A stretch of DNA of 64,000 nt from Dehalobacter alkaniphilus (GCA_040500365.1 CP148031.1:2728001-2792000), one strand, 5' to 3'; positions 16,918-26,585 are shown, numbered from the stretch's first letter. The notes: generated by a model not told the origin, from the letters alone. Numbers and translations are program-made.

Positions 16918-16947
16918 ATTGGAACCACTCTAAGATTTTACAAATTA

Positions 16948-16976
16948 AGAATAGCAACAAATATTAATTTTGTCAA
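16948..16976 (-). promoter_or_regulatory. Consensus sigma-A promoter for the DUF2089-yvlD operon
   Basis: Minus strand TTGACA (16976-16971), exactly 17 bases, TATTCT (16953-16948). The flanks are very AT-rich with several ATTAAT-type repeats (16960-17030) that could hold operators. Confidence 0.75.
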
Positions 16977-17062
16977 CTAATATGTTAATTATATTAATGC
17001 AATAATTAATTATTTTAATATCATTCATATTCTTCTATAAATTTAAAAATTGATTAAGGTGA

Positions 17063-17106
17063 GAAAAAGCCGCGATGAAGGTTAGCATACCCACTTCATC
17101 TGCGGC
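17063..17106 (-). terminator. Terminator of the ybjQ-like operon
   Basis: Minus strand GCCGCAGATGAAG, 13-base loop, CTTCATCGCGGC, then TTTTTC. The MFS remnant lies between it and the operon it now ends. Confidence 0.75.
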
Positions 17107-17109
17107 AAT

Positions 17110-17271
17110 ATGATCAGCAAAAATGCTGCGATGGCTTCAGGCCTCATGTTGAGATTCGGGATCGGCGGTCTTGGCGTAGGTCTGGTAGGATTGTTGGTGG
17201 AATATTCCGGTATTGTTCCGGTTATCCAGTTGTTAATCTGGCTTCCTTTGCTGGCCATCATTCCTCTTTAA
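17110..17271 (+). pseudogene. C-terminal remnant of an MFS transporter
   Basis: 53 codons: MASGLMLRFGIGGLGVGLVG, then LIWLPLLAIIPL and a stop. The GLMLGFGxGxGGLGVxxxG helix and final helix are those of the last two transmembrane segments of fosmidomycin-resistance/bicyclomycin-type MFS pumps. No ribosome binding site and none of the first ten helices are present. It overlaps the 3' end of the opposite-strand gene by 14 bases. Confidence 0.65.
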
Positions 17272-17494
17272 CTTCTTTATAAAACCGATTACCGGTTTCC
17301 GGTTCATAATAGACTTTAAGTTTTTTACCGTTAACTGGGTCGATAAAAACTTCATCCGTAGCCATATACCCTTTGGGTATATCGTTTCCATGATTCTTTC
17401 GATAGCGTTTATCCCAAATTAACCATGAAAGGAAGGCAATAATAAGAAATATCCCAACTTCCAATAATATATAGATTTCAGCCGCTATTCTCAT
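17258..17494 (-). CDS. Small membrane protein downstream of ybjQ-like gene
   Basis: 78 residues from the ATG at 17494, one base after the ybjQ-like stop (TAAGATG), so translation is probably coupled. One N-terminal transmembrane helix (IYILLEVGIFLIIAFLSWLIW) is followed by a basic segment and a soluble tail (VFIDPVNGKKLKVYYEPETG). That tail resembles small proteins annotated as membrane proteins with a PxTGxxxYY-type motif; function unknown. Confidence 0.7.
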   Translation of the reverse strand: MRIAAEIYILLEVGIFLIIAFLSWLIWDKRYRKNHGNDIPKGYMATDEVFIDPVNGKKLKVYYEPETGNRFYKEVKEE

Positions 17495-17495
17495 C

Positions 17496-17819
17496 TTAAG
17501 CTTCTTTCTCCACCACAACCGCAGTTCCAAAGGCGACAATCTCACTCATGGTCTGTCCAATTTCGCTGGAATCAAACCTCATCATCACAACAGCGTTTGC
17601 TCCCATAGCCTGGGCATTCTTAACCATACGGTCTATCGCCTGTTTACGGGTATCTTCAAGTAGGGCGGTATATTCATGGATTTCCCCGCCGATAAGACTG
17701 CGCAGCCCAGCAATGATATTCCCGCCTAATCCCCGGCTGCGAACAACGAGACCGAACACCTGACCTTTAACATCTGTTACTTTGTAACCTTTGATATTTT
17801 CGGTCGTAACGATTAACAT
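17496..17819 (-). CDS. YbjQ/UPF0145 (heavy-metal-binding-type) family protein
   Basis: 107 residues, length typical of UPF0145. The pattern TTENIKGYKVTDVKGQVFG, GLRSLIGGEIHEYT, A..MGANAVVMMRFD and VAFGTAVVV is diagnostic of the YbjQ fold, which forms pentamers or decamers. Sometimes labelled heavy-metal-binding, but the biochemical role is not established. ATG start with GGGAGTGATAGC; promoter at 17843-17871. First gene of a two-gene operon. Confidence 0.9.
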   Translation of the reverse strand: MLIVTTENIKGYKVTDVKGQVFGLVVRSRGLGGNIIAGLRSLIGGEIHEYTALLEDTRKQAIDRMVKNAQAMGANAVVMMRFDSSEIGQTMSEIVAFGTAVVVEKEA

Positions 17820-17842
17820 GCTATCACTCCCTTTTTATTCTT

Positions 17843-17871
17843 ATTTTACAAATCTTTTAGCCAGCTTACAA
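17843..17871 (-). promoter_or_regulatory. Probable sigma-A promoter for the ybjQ-like operon
   Basis: Minus strand TTGTAA (17871-17866), 17-base spacer, TAAAAT (17848-17843), about 24 bases before the ATG. Confidence 0.55.
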
Positions 17872-18034
17872 TTATTTTTGCAATTTTTTACTCAATCCAT
17901 TCTATTAATAAACAGCTGTCCCAAGATATCTGCTAAAATGCCAACCGGAACACATGCCGTTAAAATGATATTTCCTCCGTTTTATGGTATTCTAGGAGTA
18001 TTGTACAAAATCGATCCTCTAAGGAGATCCTTTC

Positions 18035-21000
18035 ATGGCCTTATTCAACGTCACAGAAAGGGAGATTCAAGCCCTTGCCGGCAATCGAAAATCTTACGAG
18101 CTCGGTGTCATTTATGCACAGAGCCGGAAGGTAAGCAACTTCAATTTTGACCCTGAGCAAAGGGTCATCGAAGCGAATGTCACCGGCAATTGGCGCTATA
18201 ATGTCCGTATCGTGTTAAATCAAAGCGGGACCGTGAGCGCCGCTCATTGCACTTGCCCGGCCTACGCCGAATATCCCGGAGCCTGTAAACATGTCGTCGC
18301 AGTTTTAAAAACTGCACGGCAAAAACTTTCTGCCATACAGTCTTCATTTTCCGATTCCGCCAAGGCCGGCAGTGAGTTCATGACTTTCATCTCCGACCGC
18401 AAGCAGGAGAATCCGCTGGAAGAGCTTAACCTTGAGGTGGGACTTCAGCTCAGTACGGTTTTTCGCAAAATAAGTGCCCAACTTCAGCTGAAAGTAGGCT
18501 TAAAGCGTCCTTATGTTGTTAAAAACTTAAAGGATTTTTTACTTGCCGTAAAAAATGAGCATTCTCTGGACTTTGGGGCAAAATTCACCTATGATCCGAC
18601 CCGTCACAAATTTAAAGAAACTGACGCGCCTTTGATCGCCATGCTCCAGGATATGCTGGCCCAATATGAAGCTTTCCAGGAAATCAGGAATGTCTCCTAT
18701 TTTGCCTATACAGCTTCTCCGTTCAGTCAAAAACCGTTTGTACTCAGCACTTACTATTTGGGCAAATTATTGGATGCGCTGGGATCAAAGCCTTTTTCCC
18801 TGCATGCCGGTTTTGCCAACGGCTACGAAACAACGGAAATTCTAACTGTAAATATCAGACGGAAGGATATCCCGCTAGACTTTTCCGTAGAGGCCGAAGA
18901 ACAAAATATCCTTCTGTTGCTGCAAAATGAACCGCCTGTCCCGTTAACCGCAGATGGGAGATATTATCTTTACAACCGGCAGATTTATCAGGTCTCTCAG
19001 GAGCAAACCGAATTCCTGCCCAACCTGCTCAAAGCCCTGAACGGCAAGCAGCGTCCAGGTATTCTGTTTACTGCGGCGCAAAAAGACCGGTTTGCTTCAG
19101 AAGCCCTCCCGTTTATGCAAAAAATCGCGACAGTCAGCGTAGAGCCAACACTTGCAGACAGATTTATCCGTGAGGATTTGCAGCCGAAGATCTATTTTGA
19201 CCGGGCCGGAGAAAACGGAGTTACAGCCCGCCTGGAATTTCATTACGGGGAGATCTTGATTAATCCGTTTTCTTCACGCGGGGGCTTCCGGACTGCGCCA
19301 GGTAATGATCAAATCCTGATCCGGGATCTTGAGCAGGAAAGAAAGATCCTGAATATCTTTGAACAGGCTGATTTTATCGTATCCGAAGGCAAAATCAGTC
19401 TGGAGGATGACGAGAAGATCTTTGATTTTACCGTCAAGGGATTTCCGGAGCTTCAAGATCTGGCAGAAACCTACTATTCCGATGATTTCCGATTGAAAAT
19501 TCAAACTTCCGCCACCTTTTCCGGCCGGATTCGTCTGGATGAATCCCTGGATATGCTGGAAGTCTCTTTTACCTGCGGTGATGTTGATCCGGGGGAATTA
19601 GCTGATATCTTTCAATCCCTGCAGATGAAGAAAAAATACTACCGCCTGCGTGACGGCTCATTTCTTGATTTGCAGCAGCATGACTTGGAAGCCATGAGCA
19701 AACTTCTCGATCACCTGGATCTGAAGGGGCAGGATTTAACCAACCAAACGCTTCACCTCCCGAAGTTCCGGGCCCTGTACATTGACAGCTTCCTCAGGCA
19801 GGCCGACCTTTCTGGAATCCAACGCAATAAGGCTTTCAAACAACTGGTCCAAAGCATTCTGGAGCCCCAGGACGGGGAATATGATCCTCCGCTGCCGCTG
19901 CAGCAGGTGCTGCGTGATTACCAGAAAACAGGTTTTAAATGGCTGAAGACGCTTGCTTCCTATGGTCTGGGCGGTATCCTTGCCGATGACATGGGTCTCG
20001 GCAAAACCCTGCAGGTCCTAGCCTTCGTTCTATCGGAAAAGCTCACTGCTGCCCAAAATCCCTCCTCTTTATTACCGTTTTTAGTCATCGCACCGACTTC
20101 CCTGGTCTACAACTGGCAAAGTGAAGCAGAGAAATTTACGCCTGACCTTCATGTGCTCGTCATCGATGGGCAGCCTGCGGAGAGGCAGGAACAAATCAGC
20201 CGGATTGCGCCAGCTGATCTTGTTGTCGTTTCTTATGCCGTACTGCGCCGTGATATTGAACAATTCTCCAAGTTGGCATTTTCCTATTGTTTTTTGGATG
20301 AGGCCCAAAACATCAAGAATCCGCAAACCCTCAATGCCAAGTCTGTCCAGAAAATACAAGCCAAAGGATATTTTGCTCTAACCGGAACACCCATTGAAAA
20401 TTCCCTGTCGGAGCTCTGGTCCATCTTTCATTTCATTATGCCCGGCTATCTGCCCAGCCACCAGGAATTTCACAAGAAATACGCCCTGCCCGTGTCGAAA
20501 GGAGACACGGAATCTCTTCAGGAATTGAGCAGGCAGATCAAGCCGTTCATCCTGCGCAGACTGAAAGTGGATGTCCTAAAAGAACTGCCCCCCAAAATTG
20601 AAACGGAGATCAAAGCAGCTTTGACAGATGAGCAACGAAAAATCTACCTGGCCTACCTCCAGCAAACGAAACGTCAGCTTGCCGAGGAACTGGCTGTCTC
20701 AGGTTTTGCCAAAAGCCAGATTAAAATACTGGCAGCCTTGACCCGCCTGCGGCAAATCTGCTCCCATCCGGCAATGTTTATTGAAAATTATACGGGGGGA
20801 AGCGGCAAAATGCTGTTGTTTCAGGAGATTTTGACAGAATCGCTGGACGCCGGACATCGGATTCTGGTCTTTTCCCAGTTTACTTCGATGCTGGATTTGA
20901 TTCAGGACGACCTTAACCAGCATAAGATCGCGCACTTTTACCTGAGCGGTTCTACCAAGGCTCTGGAAAGAACTCAAATGGCCCAAGCCTTTAATAACGG

Positions 21001-21316
21001 TCAAGGCAAGGTCTTTCTTATTTCTTTAAGAGCAGGCGGGACGGGCCTTAACCTGACGGGTGCCGATACTGTCATTCATTTTGACCCCTGGTGGAATCCG
21101 GCCGTTGAAGACCAGGCTACGGACCGCGCGCACCGGATCGGGCAAAACAATTCGGTCCAGGTCATCAAGCTTTTGACCCAAGGGACCATTGAAGAAAAAG
21201 TCAACGCCTTGCAGGCTAAAAAGAAAAAGCTGATCGATTCCGTCATCCAGCCCGGAGAAACGATATTGTCCAAGCTAACAGAACAGGAGCTCAATGCGCT
21301 GTTTGATTTTGACTAA
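18035..21316 (+). CDS. SNF2-family helicase with N-terminal SWIM zinc finger
   Basis: 1093 residues. A SWIM finger (CTCPAYAEYPGACKH, first Cys at 72) precedes a bacterial SNF2-associated region (about 150-600) and the two RecA-like lobes: motif I DDMGLGKT at 651, DEAQ box at 755, LTGTPIEN near 780, then ISLRAGGTGLNLTGAD, DPWWNPAVEDQA and RAHRIGQ. Such proteins are DNA-dependent ATPases that remodel protein-nucleic acid complexes; RapA is the studied relative, and this SWIM-containing bacterial class is less understood. No methyltransferase or defence gene is adjacent, so it is not obviously part of a DISARM/BREX-type cluster. ATG start behind AAGGAGATCC. Confidence 0.93.
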   Translation: MALFNVTEREIQALAGNRKSYELGVIYAQSRKVSNFNFDPEQRVIEANVTGNWRYNVRIVLNQSGTVSAAHCTCPAYAEYPGACKHVVAVLKTARQKLSAIQSSFSDSAKAGSEFMTFISDRKQENPLEELNLEVGLQLSTVFRKISAQLQLKVGLKRPYVVKNLKDFLLAVKNEHSLDFGAKFTYDPTRHKFKETDAPLIAMLQDMLAQYEAFQEIRNVSYFAYTASPFSQKPFVLSTYYLGKLLDALGSKPFSLHAGFANGYETTEILTVNIRRKDIPLDFSVEAEEQNILLLLQNEPPVPLTADGRYYLYNRQIYQVSQEQTEFLPNLLKALNGKQRPGILFTAAQKDRFASEALPFMQKIATVSVEPTLADRFIREDLQPKIYFDRAGENGVTARLEFHYGEILINPFSSRGGFRTAPGNDQILIRDLEQERKILNIFEQADFIVSEGKISLEDDEKIFDFTVKGFPELQDLAETYYSDDFRLKIQTSATFSGRIRLDESLDMLEVSFTCGDVDPGELADIFQSLQMKKKYYRLRDGSFLDLQQHDLEAMSKLLDHLDLKGQDLTNQTLHLPKFRALYIDSFLRQADLSGIQRNKAFKQLVQSILEPQDGEYDPPLPLQQVLRDYQKTGFKWLKTLASYGLGGILADDMGLGKTLQVLAFVLSEKLTAAQNPSSLLPFLVIAPTSLVYNWQSEAEKFTPDLHVLVIDGQPAERQEQISRIAPADLVVVSYAVLRRDIEQFSKLAFSYCFLDEAQNIKNPQTLNAKSVQKIQAKGYFALTGTPIENSLSELWSIFHFIMPGYLPSHQEFHKKYALPVSKGDTESLQELSRQIKPFILRRLKVDVLKELPPKIETEIKAALTDEQRKIYLAYLQQTKRQLAEELAVSGFAKSQIKILAALTRLRQICSHPAMFIENYTGGSGKMLLFQEILTESLDAGHRILVFSQFTSMLDLIQDDLNQHKIAHFYLSGSTKALERTQMAQAFNNGQGKVFLISLRAGGTGLNLTGADTVIHFDPWWNPAVEDQATDRAHRIGQNNSVQVIKLLTQGTIEEKVNALQAKKKKLIDSVIQPGETILSKLTEQELNALFDFD

Positions 21317-21363
21317 AAAAGCCTACCAACCCCACCACGGGCACACGCGGCAAAGCATTAAGC

Positions 21364-21383
21364 CCTAAACCCTCGGGTTTAGG
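21364..21383. other. Hairpin downstream of the SNF2 gene
   Basis: CCTAAACC-CTCG-GGTTTAGG, a perfect 8-bp stem, 47 bases after the stop. There is no T-run, so it is at best a weak terminator or a transcript-stabilising end. Confidence 0.5.
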
Positions 21384-21467
21384 AAATCCCTTATAAATGG
21401 AAAGTTAGTTCTTGTAGAAGTATTCGTACGGTGATATGATAGATCCTAGAAGCAGGGGGATGAGCGT

Positions 21468-21692
21468 ATGGATAAATCGGATTTAATTCTGGAAAAGCTA
21501 AGCTCCATGGAAAAGGCTTTACGAACAGAGATTAAAATGCTCAGCGACAAGCAAAATGAATTTACTGAGAAGCAAAATGAATTTTCCGAAAAACAAGATA
21601 TGACTTGGCAAGCTATCCGGGAAATGAGAGATGAACTGACAAATAATAGCTTAAAAATAAAAATTATTGACAACAAGGTAAAGGCTTTATAG
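21468..21692 (+). CDS. Small coiled-coil protein (paralogue of the protein at 41191)
   Basis: 74 residues, almost entirely predicted helix. The repeat KQNEFTEKQNEFSEKQ gives a seven-residue period, so it should form a coiled coil. It begins MDKSDLILEKLSSMEKALR, similar in layout to MDNDQFQELVLDQLGSLGNR of the gene at 41191. AGGGGG ribosome binding site and TATGAT upstream. Its stop codon lies inside the terminator hairpin. No known function; phage or plasmid origin is possible. Confidence 0.65.
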   Translation: MDKSDLILEKLSSMEKALRTEIKMLSDKQNEFTEKQNEFSEKQDMTWQAIREMRDELTNNSLKIKIIDNKVKAL

Positions 21693-21704
21693 CCTTTTTT
21701 TTTC
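21681..21704 (+). terminator. Terminator overlapping the coiled-coil gene stop
   Basis: AAGGCT-TTAT-AGCCTT followed by a run of T. The TAG stop at 21690-21692 lies in the loop and the start of the second arm. Confidence 0.75.
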
Positions 21705-21908
21705 CTTTATTTTTTGACACGTTTTTTGACATAAAGTTCAATCTTCATTTGCATTATAAGGCAATTCTGTAAAATAGTTGATGCTTTCTGAAAAATGATG
21801 AAGGAAAATGTAGTTAAAAGTAGAATAATTTGTTTAATAGCCATTGATTACTTTATCAAAAATGATGTAAATCTGATCTCAGCAGTATTTCCATCAGAGA
21901 AGGGAAAT

Positions 21909-24900
21909 ATGGAATCATCACATTTTTTTTCAGTTTTATTTTTCTTTTCTTGTGTAATGAGCGGTTCTCTTGGGGCCTATACACTTTATCTTGACCCGAA
22001 AGCCGGATTGAACAAAGCTTTTTTTGCGCTGTGCATTTCCTTGAGTCTATGGGCTTTCGGGTTTTCCATTTGCGTTTCTGCCCAGAATCAAGAACTTAGC
22101 TTAATCTGGCGTAGGATCTCAGTCGTTGGTTGGGGTTCGTTTTTCAGCATCCTGCTTCATTTCAGTTTAATTCTAACCGAGAAAAAAAATTTGTTAAACA
22201 AATGGTGGCTATACCTGCTGCTTTATTTCCCCTCAGTCCTGACAATGTATATTTATGGGATCTCCGGTTCTGCGGAATCGAAGTATAAGTTAATTCATAC
22301 GGTCAATGGCTGGATTAATGTTCCGAATAGTGGCTTTAATTCTTTTTTCAATTATTATTATATTATTTTCTGCATCGTTTCCGCAGGAATGATTTGGTTA
22401 TGGGGGAGAAAAGCTTCTGCCCCCAATAGTAAGAAAAAGGCAAGACTCATCCTATCTTGGATTATTGCGACTTTAATCTTTGCATCCTTTACGGATATTG
22501 TCGCCAGCACTTTTTGGAAAATGCCGCTTCCCCAATTGGCTCCTTTTATTATCTCGATGTCGCTCATCGTCATTTGCTACGCAATTAAAAAATACGGACT
22601 GATGAAGCCGGAAAAGATCATCAATGCTGAAGAAACCATCTTAAATGAATCCACCCGCGGAAATATTATCAGCTATATGGCCTTTGCTATGTTTGCCTGC
22701 GGCGTTATCAATTTTGTTTCGTTTTTTCTTTTTAACATGACAAACGATTTAACGCCTGTCATATTGACAAGTATTGCTATTCTTTTTCTAGGACTTGTCA
22801 TTTTGTTCGTGAAGTGGATGCCTATAGCGGAAAATAAAAAAGATATTACTTATTTTGTGGCGAGTGTTGTGGCCATTCCAATTTTTACTTTAAGGTTAAT
22901 TGAAACCGGGAGTATTACGGTTTGGGCGTTTCCTATTATTTTTGTAATTATCGCCCTGGTGTTCAATCAACGCATTATCTTAGTGTCATTGGGAATCTCC
23001 ATCATATCTACCCAGATTCTGGGCTGGTTCATCGCGCCAAAGGTTAACATTGAGATAAATGCTCAACACTATTTGGCAAGAATCTTATTTTTCCTTGTCG
23101 TTCTTGGGTTGGCTTTCTATGTCAATAAACTGTACATTCGCAGACTGAAAGAAAACGCTGAGCAGATAAAACTGCAGAAATTAATCTCGAAGATTTCTTC
23201 GGATTTCATCACAGCAAATCAAATGAATCTAGAGCAGAAAATCAATCAGGCGCTTGAGGAATGCGGACGGTTTTTTGAGATGGACAGGGCATGGATCTAT
23301 CTACTGGACAGGGAGCAACATCGCGTTACCCTTCCGTTTGCTTGGTACCGGCATGATCGTGTTATCAGAGAAGCGATAGAATGCCCGGGAGCGGAAGACT
23401 CGATCCTCATGAATCAGATATCAGAGGGCAAAATGATTCATACAAAATCAGAAATTTGCCTACCCATTGCTGGGAACGGTCAGATATTAGGCTCATTCGG
23501 GATTGATTCCCGCAGAATCCCTAAAAAATGGCGTGAAGACCAGATTGATTTACTCAAGGTCATTGCAAATATTTTGGGAGACGCTCTGACGAAAGTCCAG
23601 GCGGAAAGAGAAATTAAACAATTAGCCTACTATGATCATTTAACGAAGCTACCCAACCGAGTGTTGTTCCAGGACAGGGTTACGCAAGCGATCCACCAAG
23701 CCGGCCGGATTCAAAAGATGCTCGCGGTGATTTTCCTGGATCTTGATTCTTTCAAAACGGTTAATGATACTTTGGGTCATGAAGGCGGGGACGAACTGAT
23801 CACTAAAGTCGGGCAGAAATTATTGGAATGCACCCGCAAAACCGACACGGTATCCCGTTTTGGCGGCGATGAATTTCTGATTATGCTGAATAATATTTCC
23901 GACTATCAAGATGTTATGGCCGTTGCCGATAAAATAATGGGTTTATTCAAAGAACCGGCGGTATTAAGAGGTAAGGAATTCTTTGTTACAGCAAGTGCAG
24001 GGATTGCGCTATATCCTATTGATGGACAAGATACAGAAACGTTAATTATAAACTCGGATATTGCGATGTATAAGGCCAAAGAAAAAGGGAAAAACCAGTA
24101 TGCCCTCTGTTCTTCCGAGATGAAAGAGGACATTCGGAATAAAATGATACTGAAAAACAGTCTGTTCCGAGCTTTAGAACGCGAAGAATTGTTAGTGTAT
24201 TACCAGCCTCAGGTCCATCTTCCGGAAGCAAAAATCATCGGAATGGAAGCTTTGTTAAGATGGAAGCATCCGGAGTTGGGAATGGTATCCCCGGCAGTAT
24301 TCATCCCGATTGCCGAGCAAAGTGGGATCATTAACACGATCGGAGAATGGGTACTTAAAACAGCTTGCCGGCAAAATAAGATCTGGCAGGAAAAAGGATA
24401 TCCTCCGGTGCGGATGTCTGTTAATATTTCGGTAAATCAACTTCGTGACCCGAATATTGTTGAGCAGATCGCAAATGTCCTTCAAGAAACCGGACTTCAA
24501 CCCAAGTATCTGGAATTAGAAATTACAGAAGGTTCTGCGATAAATGAAGCAAATATTATTCAGGTTTTAAACGATTTTAAGAAATTAGGGATTACCATCT
24601 CTATCGACGACTTTGGCACAGAATACTCCTCTTTAAACAGGCTGAAAAATTTGCCGATCGATCGCTTGAAGATGGATATGCATTTTGTTCATGGTATTGA
24701 AGAAGATGAAAAAGACAGAGCAATCACCAAAGTTATCATAAATCTTGCTAAAAATCTAGACCTGGAGGTTATTGCCGAAGGGGTGGAAACCGAGAAACAA
24801 GTACAATTCTTAAGTCGGAACATGTGCAACGAGGTTCAGGGTTATTATTTCTACCGACCAATGCCTGCTGAGGAAATCGAAGAATTATTAAGAAAACCAT

Positions 24901-24917
24901 GCGCCAATATCCTATAG
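21909..24917 (+). CDS. Membrane c-di-GMP enzyme: 7TM/GAF/GGDEF/EAL protein
   Basis: 1002 residues from the ATG at 21909 (AGAAGGG upstream; an earlier ATG at 21795 lacks a good site). The N-terminal about 400 residues hold two blocks of transmembrane helices. The first resembles the 7TM histidine-kinase-N sensor (LGAYTLYLDPKAGLNKAFF). A GAF domain (about 430-550) follows, then GGDEF with RFGGDEF at 652 and EAL with EALLRW at 780, DDFG near 900 and AEGVET. Both domains keep key residues, except EITEG in place of the usual EITES. It likely makes or breaks c-di-GMP in response to an external or membrane signal. No partner gene is adjacent. Confidence 0.92.
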   Translation: MESSHFFSVLFFFSCVMSGSLGAYTLYLDPKAGLNKAFFALCISLSLWAFGFSICVSAQNQELSLIWRRISVVGWGSFFSILLHFSLILTEKKNLLNKWWLYLLLYFPSVLTMYIYGISGSAESKYKLIHTVNGWINVPNSGFNSFFNYYYIIFCIVSAGMIWLWGRKASAPNSKKKARLILSWIIATLIFASFTDIVASTFWKMPLPQLAPFIISMSLIVICYAIKKYGLMKPEKIINAEETILNESTRGNIISYMAFAMFACGVINFVSFFLFNMTNDLTPVILTSIAILFLGLVILFVKWMPIAENKKDITYFVASVVAIPIFTLRLIETGSITVWAFPIIFVIIALVFNQRIILVSLGISIISTQILGWFIAPKVNIEINAQHYLARILFFLVVLGLAFYVNKLYIRRLKENAEQIKLQKLISKISSDFITANQMNLEQKINQALEECGRFFEMDRAWIYLLDREQHRVTLPFAWYRHDRVIREAIECPGAEDSILMNQISEGKMIHTKSEICLPIAGNGQILGSFGIDSRRIPKKWREDQIDLLKVIANILGDALTKVQAEREIKQLAYYDHLTKLPNRVLFQDRVTQAIHQAGRIQKMLAVIFLDLDSFKTVNDTLGHEGGDELITKVGQKLLECTRKTDTVSRFGGDEFLIMLNNISDYQDVMAVADKIMGLFKEPAVLRGKEFFVTASAGIALYPIDGQDTETLIINSDIAMYKAKEKGKNQYALCSSEMKEDIRNKMILKNSLFRALEREELLVYYQPQVHLPEAKIIGMEALLRWKHPELGMVSPAVFIPIAEQSGIINTIGEWVLKTACRQNKIWQEKGYPPVRMSVNISVNQLRDPNIVEQIANVLQETGLQPKYLELEITEGSAINEANIIQVLNDFKKLGITISIDDFGTEYSSLNRLKNLPIDRLKMDMHFVHGIEEDEKDRAITKVIINLAKNLDLEVIAEGVETEKQVQFLSRNMCNEVQGYYFYRPMPAEEIEELLRKPCANIL

Positions 24918-24939
24918 ATACATAGTTTTTCTACAAAAA

Positions 24940-26070
24940 TCAACTCCACCCACCGATTGTTTTCGCCGTAAATTCCTCATGTACTTTCTTCAGCAAAACC
25001 GGGATACTCAGCGCCTGCGGACAATGTTCCTCACAGATTCCGCAAGAAATACACTGATCAGCTCCGGAACCGGAGGGGAGCAAACTTTCCCTGTACATCC
25101 CTTTGTCTACCCAATGCGTTTTCATGAGCTGGTGGCTGTTATAGAGCCTGAATATTTCAGGAATGCTTACGCCTTGGGGACAGGGCATACAATAGCTGCA
25201 GCTTGTACAGCCGATGCTGTTATTAGACTCGAAAGCTTCCCGGATTTTTTTGATCAGATTTTGGTCGGCCTCGGACATTGCGTTGACTGCAGATTCATCA
25301 AAGATCCGCAAATTGTCCTTCAACTGCTCCAGCGTGCTGGCCCCACTAAGAATCACGGAAACCTCAGGCATATTGTAAAGCCAGCGGAAACACCACGCGA
25401 CCAAGGATCTCTTCTCCGGATATTGATGAACCAAATCAGCGACTGCTTCGGGAACGTTAGCCAGCATGTAGCCGCCCCTTAACGGTTCCATGATAACAAC
25501 CGCCAGACCCTTTCCTGCCGCATATCTCAACCCCTCAATCCCGGCCTGCTGATTTTCATCCAGAATATTCAGCTGAATTTGTGCCATTTCCCAGTCAAAG
25601 GCATCCACGACCTGTTTGAATGCCGGTAGTGTCCCATGAAAAGAAAAACTCTTGTGCAGTATTTTACCCTTTTGGATCATTTTATCAAGGAAAGTAAGAC
25701 CATCAAAATGATTGACTTTCTCCCAATTGTCATGGTTCATGTTGTGGAGAAGATACATGTCGATATGATCGGTTCCCAAGCGTTCCAGCTCTTCATCCAA
25801 GTATTTCTCGAAGTCTCCGTGTCTGCCGATTTTCCATATAGGGCTTTTAGTGGCGATCAGCGCCTTATTCCGATAGCCCCGTTGAAGTGCTTTCCCGGTA
25901 ATCATTTCACTGTTTGGATACATGTAAGCGGTGTCCAGGTAATTGACTCCGTGATCCACCGCATACCGCACCATTTCTATCGCTTCTTTTTCATTTTTCG
26001 GGAACCGCATACAGCCAAGCCCCAGCCTTGAAACTTGAAGTCCCGTTTTTCCAAGTAGCGTATATTGCAT
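24940..26070 (-). CDS. Aldo/keto reductase with C-terminal 4Fe-4S ferredoxin domain
   Basis: 376 residues from the ATG at 26070 (GGAGTG placed 8 bases upstream; another ATG lies five codons earlier). The N-terminal (beta/alpha)8 barrel has LGKTGLQVSRLGLGCMRFP, DTAYMY with the catalytic Tyr, KSPIWK with the Lys, and LLHNMNHD. The C-terminal tail binds iron-sulfur clusters: CTSCSYCMPCPQGV and CISCGICEEHCPQ. This class is common in anaerobes, where electrons may come from ferredoxin as well as NAD(P)H. Substrate unknown. It is transcribed alone. Confidence 0.9.
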   Translation of the reverse strand: MQYTLLGKTGLQVSRLGLGCMRFPKNEKEAIEMVRYAVDHGVNYLDTAYMYPNSEMITGKALQRGYRNKALIATKSPIWKIGRHGDFEKYLDEELERLGTDHIDMYLLHNMNHDNWEKVNHFDGLTFLDKMIQKGKILHKSFSFHGTLPAFKQVVDAFDWEMAQIQLNILDENQQAGIEGLRYAAGKGLAVVIMEPLRGGYMLANVPEAVADLVHQYPEKRSLVAWCFRWLYNMPEVSVILSGASTLEQLKDNLRIFDESAVNAMSEADQNLIKKIREAFESNNSIGCTSCSYCMPCPQGVSIPEIFRLYNSHQLMKTHWVDKGMYRESLLPSGSGADQCISCGICEEHCPQALSIPVLLKKVHEEFTAKTIGGWS

Positions 26071-26117
26071 GATATTACACTCCATTTTATCTTCATTCTT
26101 TGTTATACCCTATTGCG

Positions 26118-26585
26118 TTATTTACTAAACATCCCTTTAATTTTCTTCCACAGTCCGGTGCCAACCATATTATCGGCAACTTTTATGATTTCCTGGACTT
26201 TAATCAGGATATCGCCCTCACCGGCCCAGTGCCTGCGGACAACTTCCGGGCTCGTGTTATTAATAATGGTGTTCAGGACATAAGCAGCCACGGATATATC
26301 GTCAACAAATCCTACCGGTCCTACAAAGAGCTCAGGGATTAAATCAATCGGTGAGACAAAATAAGCAATCGCAATCGCCAGTTTTGCTTTATCGTCTACG
26401 TTGACTTCCTTGTCTACAGTCAGTTTGCACAGAAGATGAAATAAGTCGGGGGCAATCAGGATATACTCTGCATACTTATTCGTTTTACCTTCCTCACTTG
26501 TGAAGTAGTCCTTGATCTTTTTCCTTAGAGATTGATAAAAATCATTATGGTCGTTCTCATGGTCGTTCCTCATTTGGTCACTCAT
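26118..26585 (-). CDS. YkvA-like DUF1232 protein
   Basis: 155 residues. The core KAKLAIAIAYFVSPIDLIPELF, then VGFVDDISVAAYVL, is the DUF1232/YkvA signature, a short hydrophobic hairpin thought to associate with the membrane. The N-terminus is charged and His/Asn/Asp-rich. GAGGTTAGATC ribosome binding site. The gene lies just upstream of the reductase (32-base gap from stop to the next upstream ATG on this strand). Function of the family is unknown. Confidence 0.85.
   Translation of the reverse strand: MSDQMRNDHENDHNDFYQSLRKKIKDYFTSEEGKTNKYAEYILIAPDLFHLLCKLTVDKEVNVDDKAKLAIAIAYFVSPIDLIPELFVGPVGFVDDISVAAYVLNTIINNTSPEVVRRHWAGEGDILIKVQEIIKVADNMVGTGLWKKIKGMFSK

Noticed and set aside
18035..21316. 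SNF2 helicase as part of a DISARM/BREX-type defence island
   Set aside because: No methyltransferase, phospholipase D, PglX/PglZ or nuclease gene is next to it; neighbours are unrelated.
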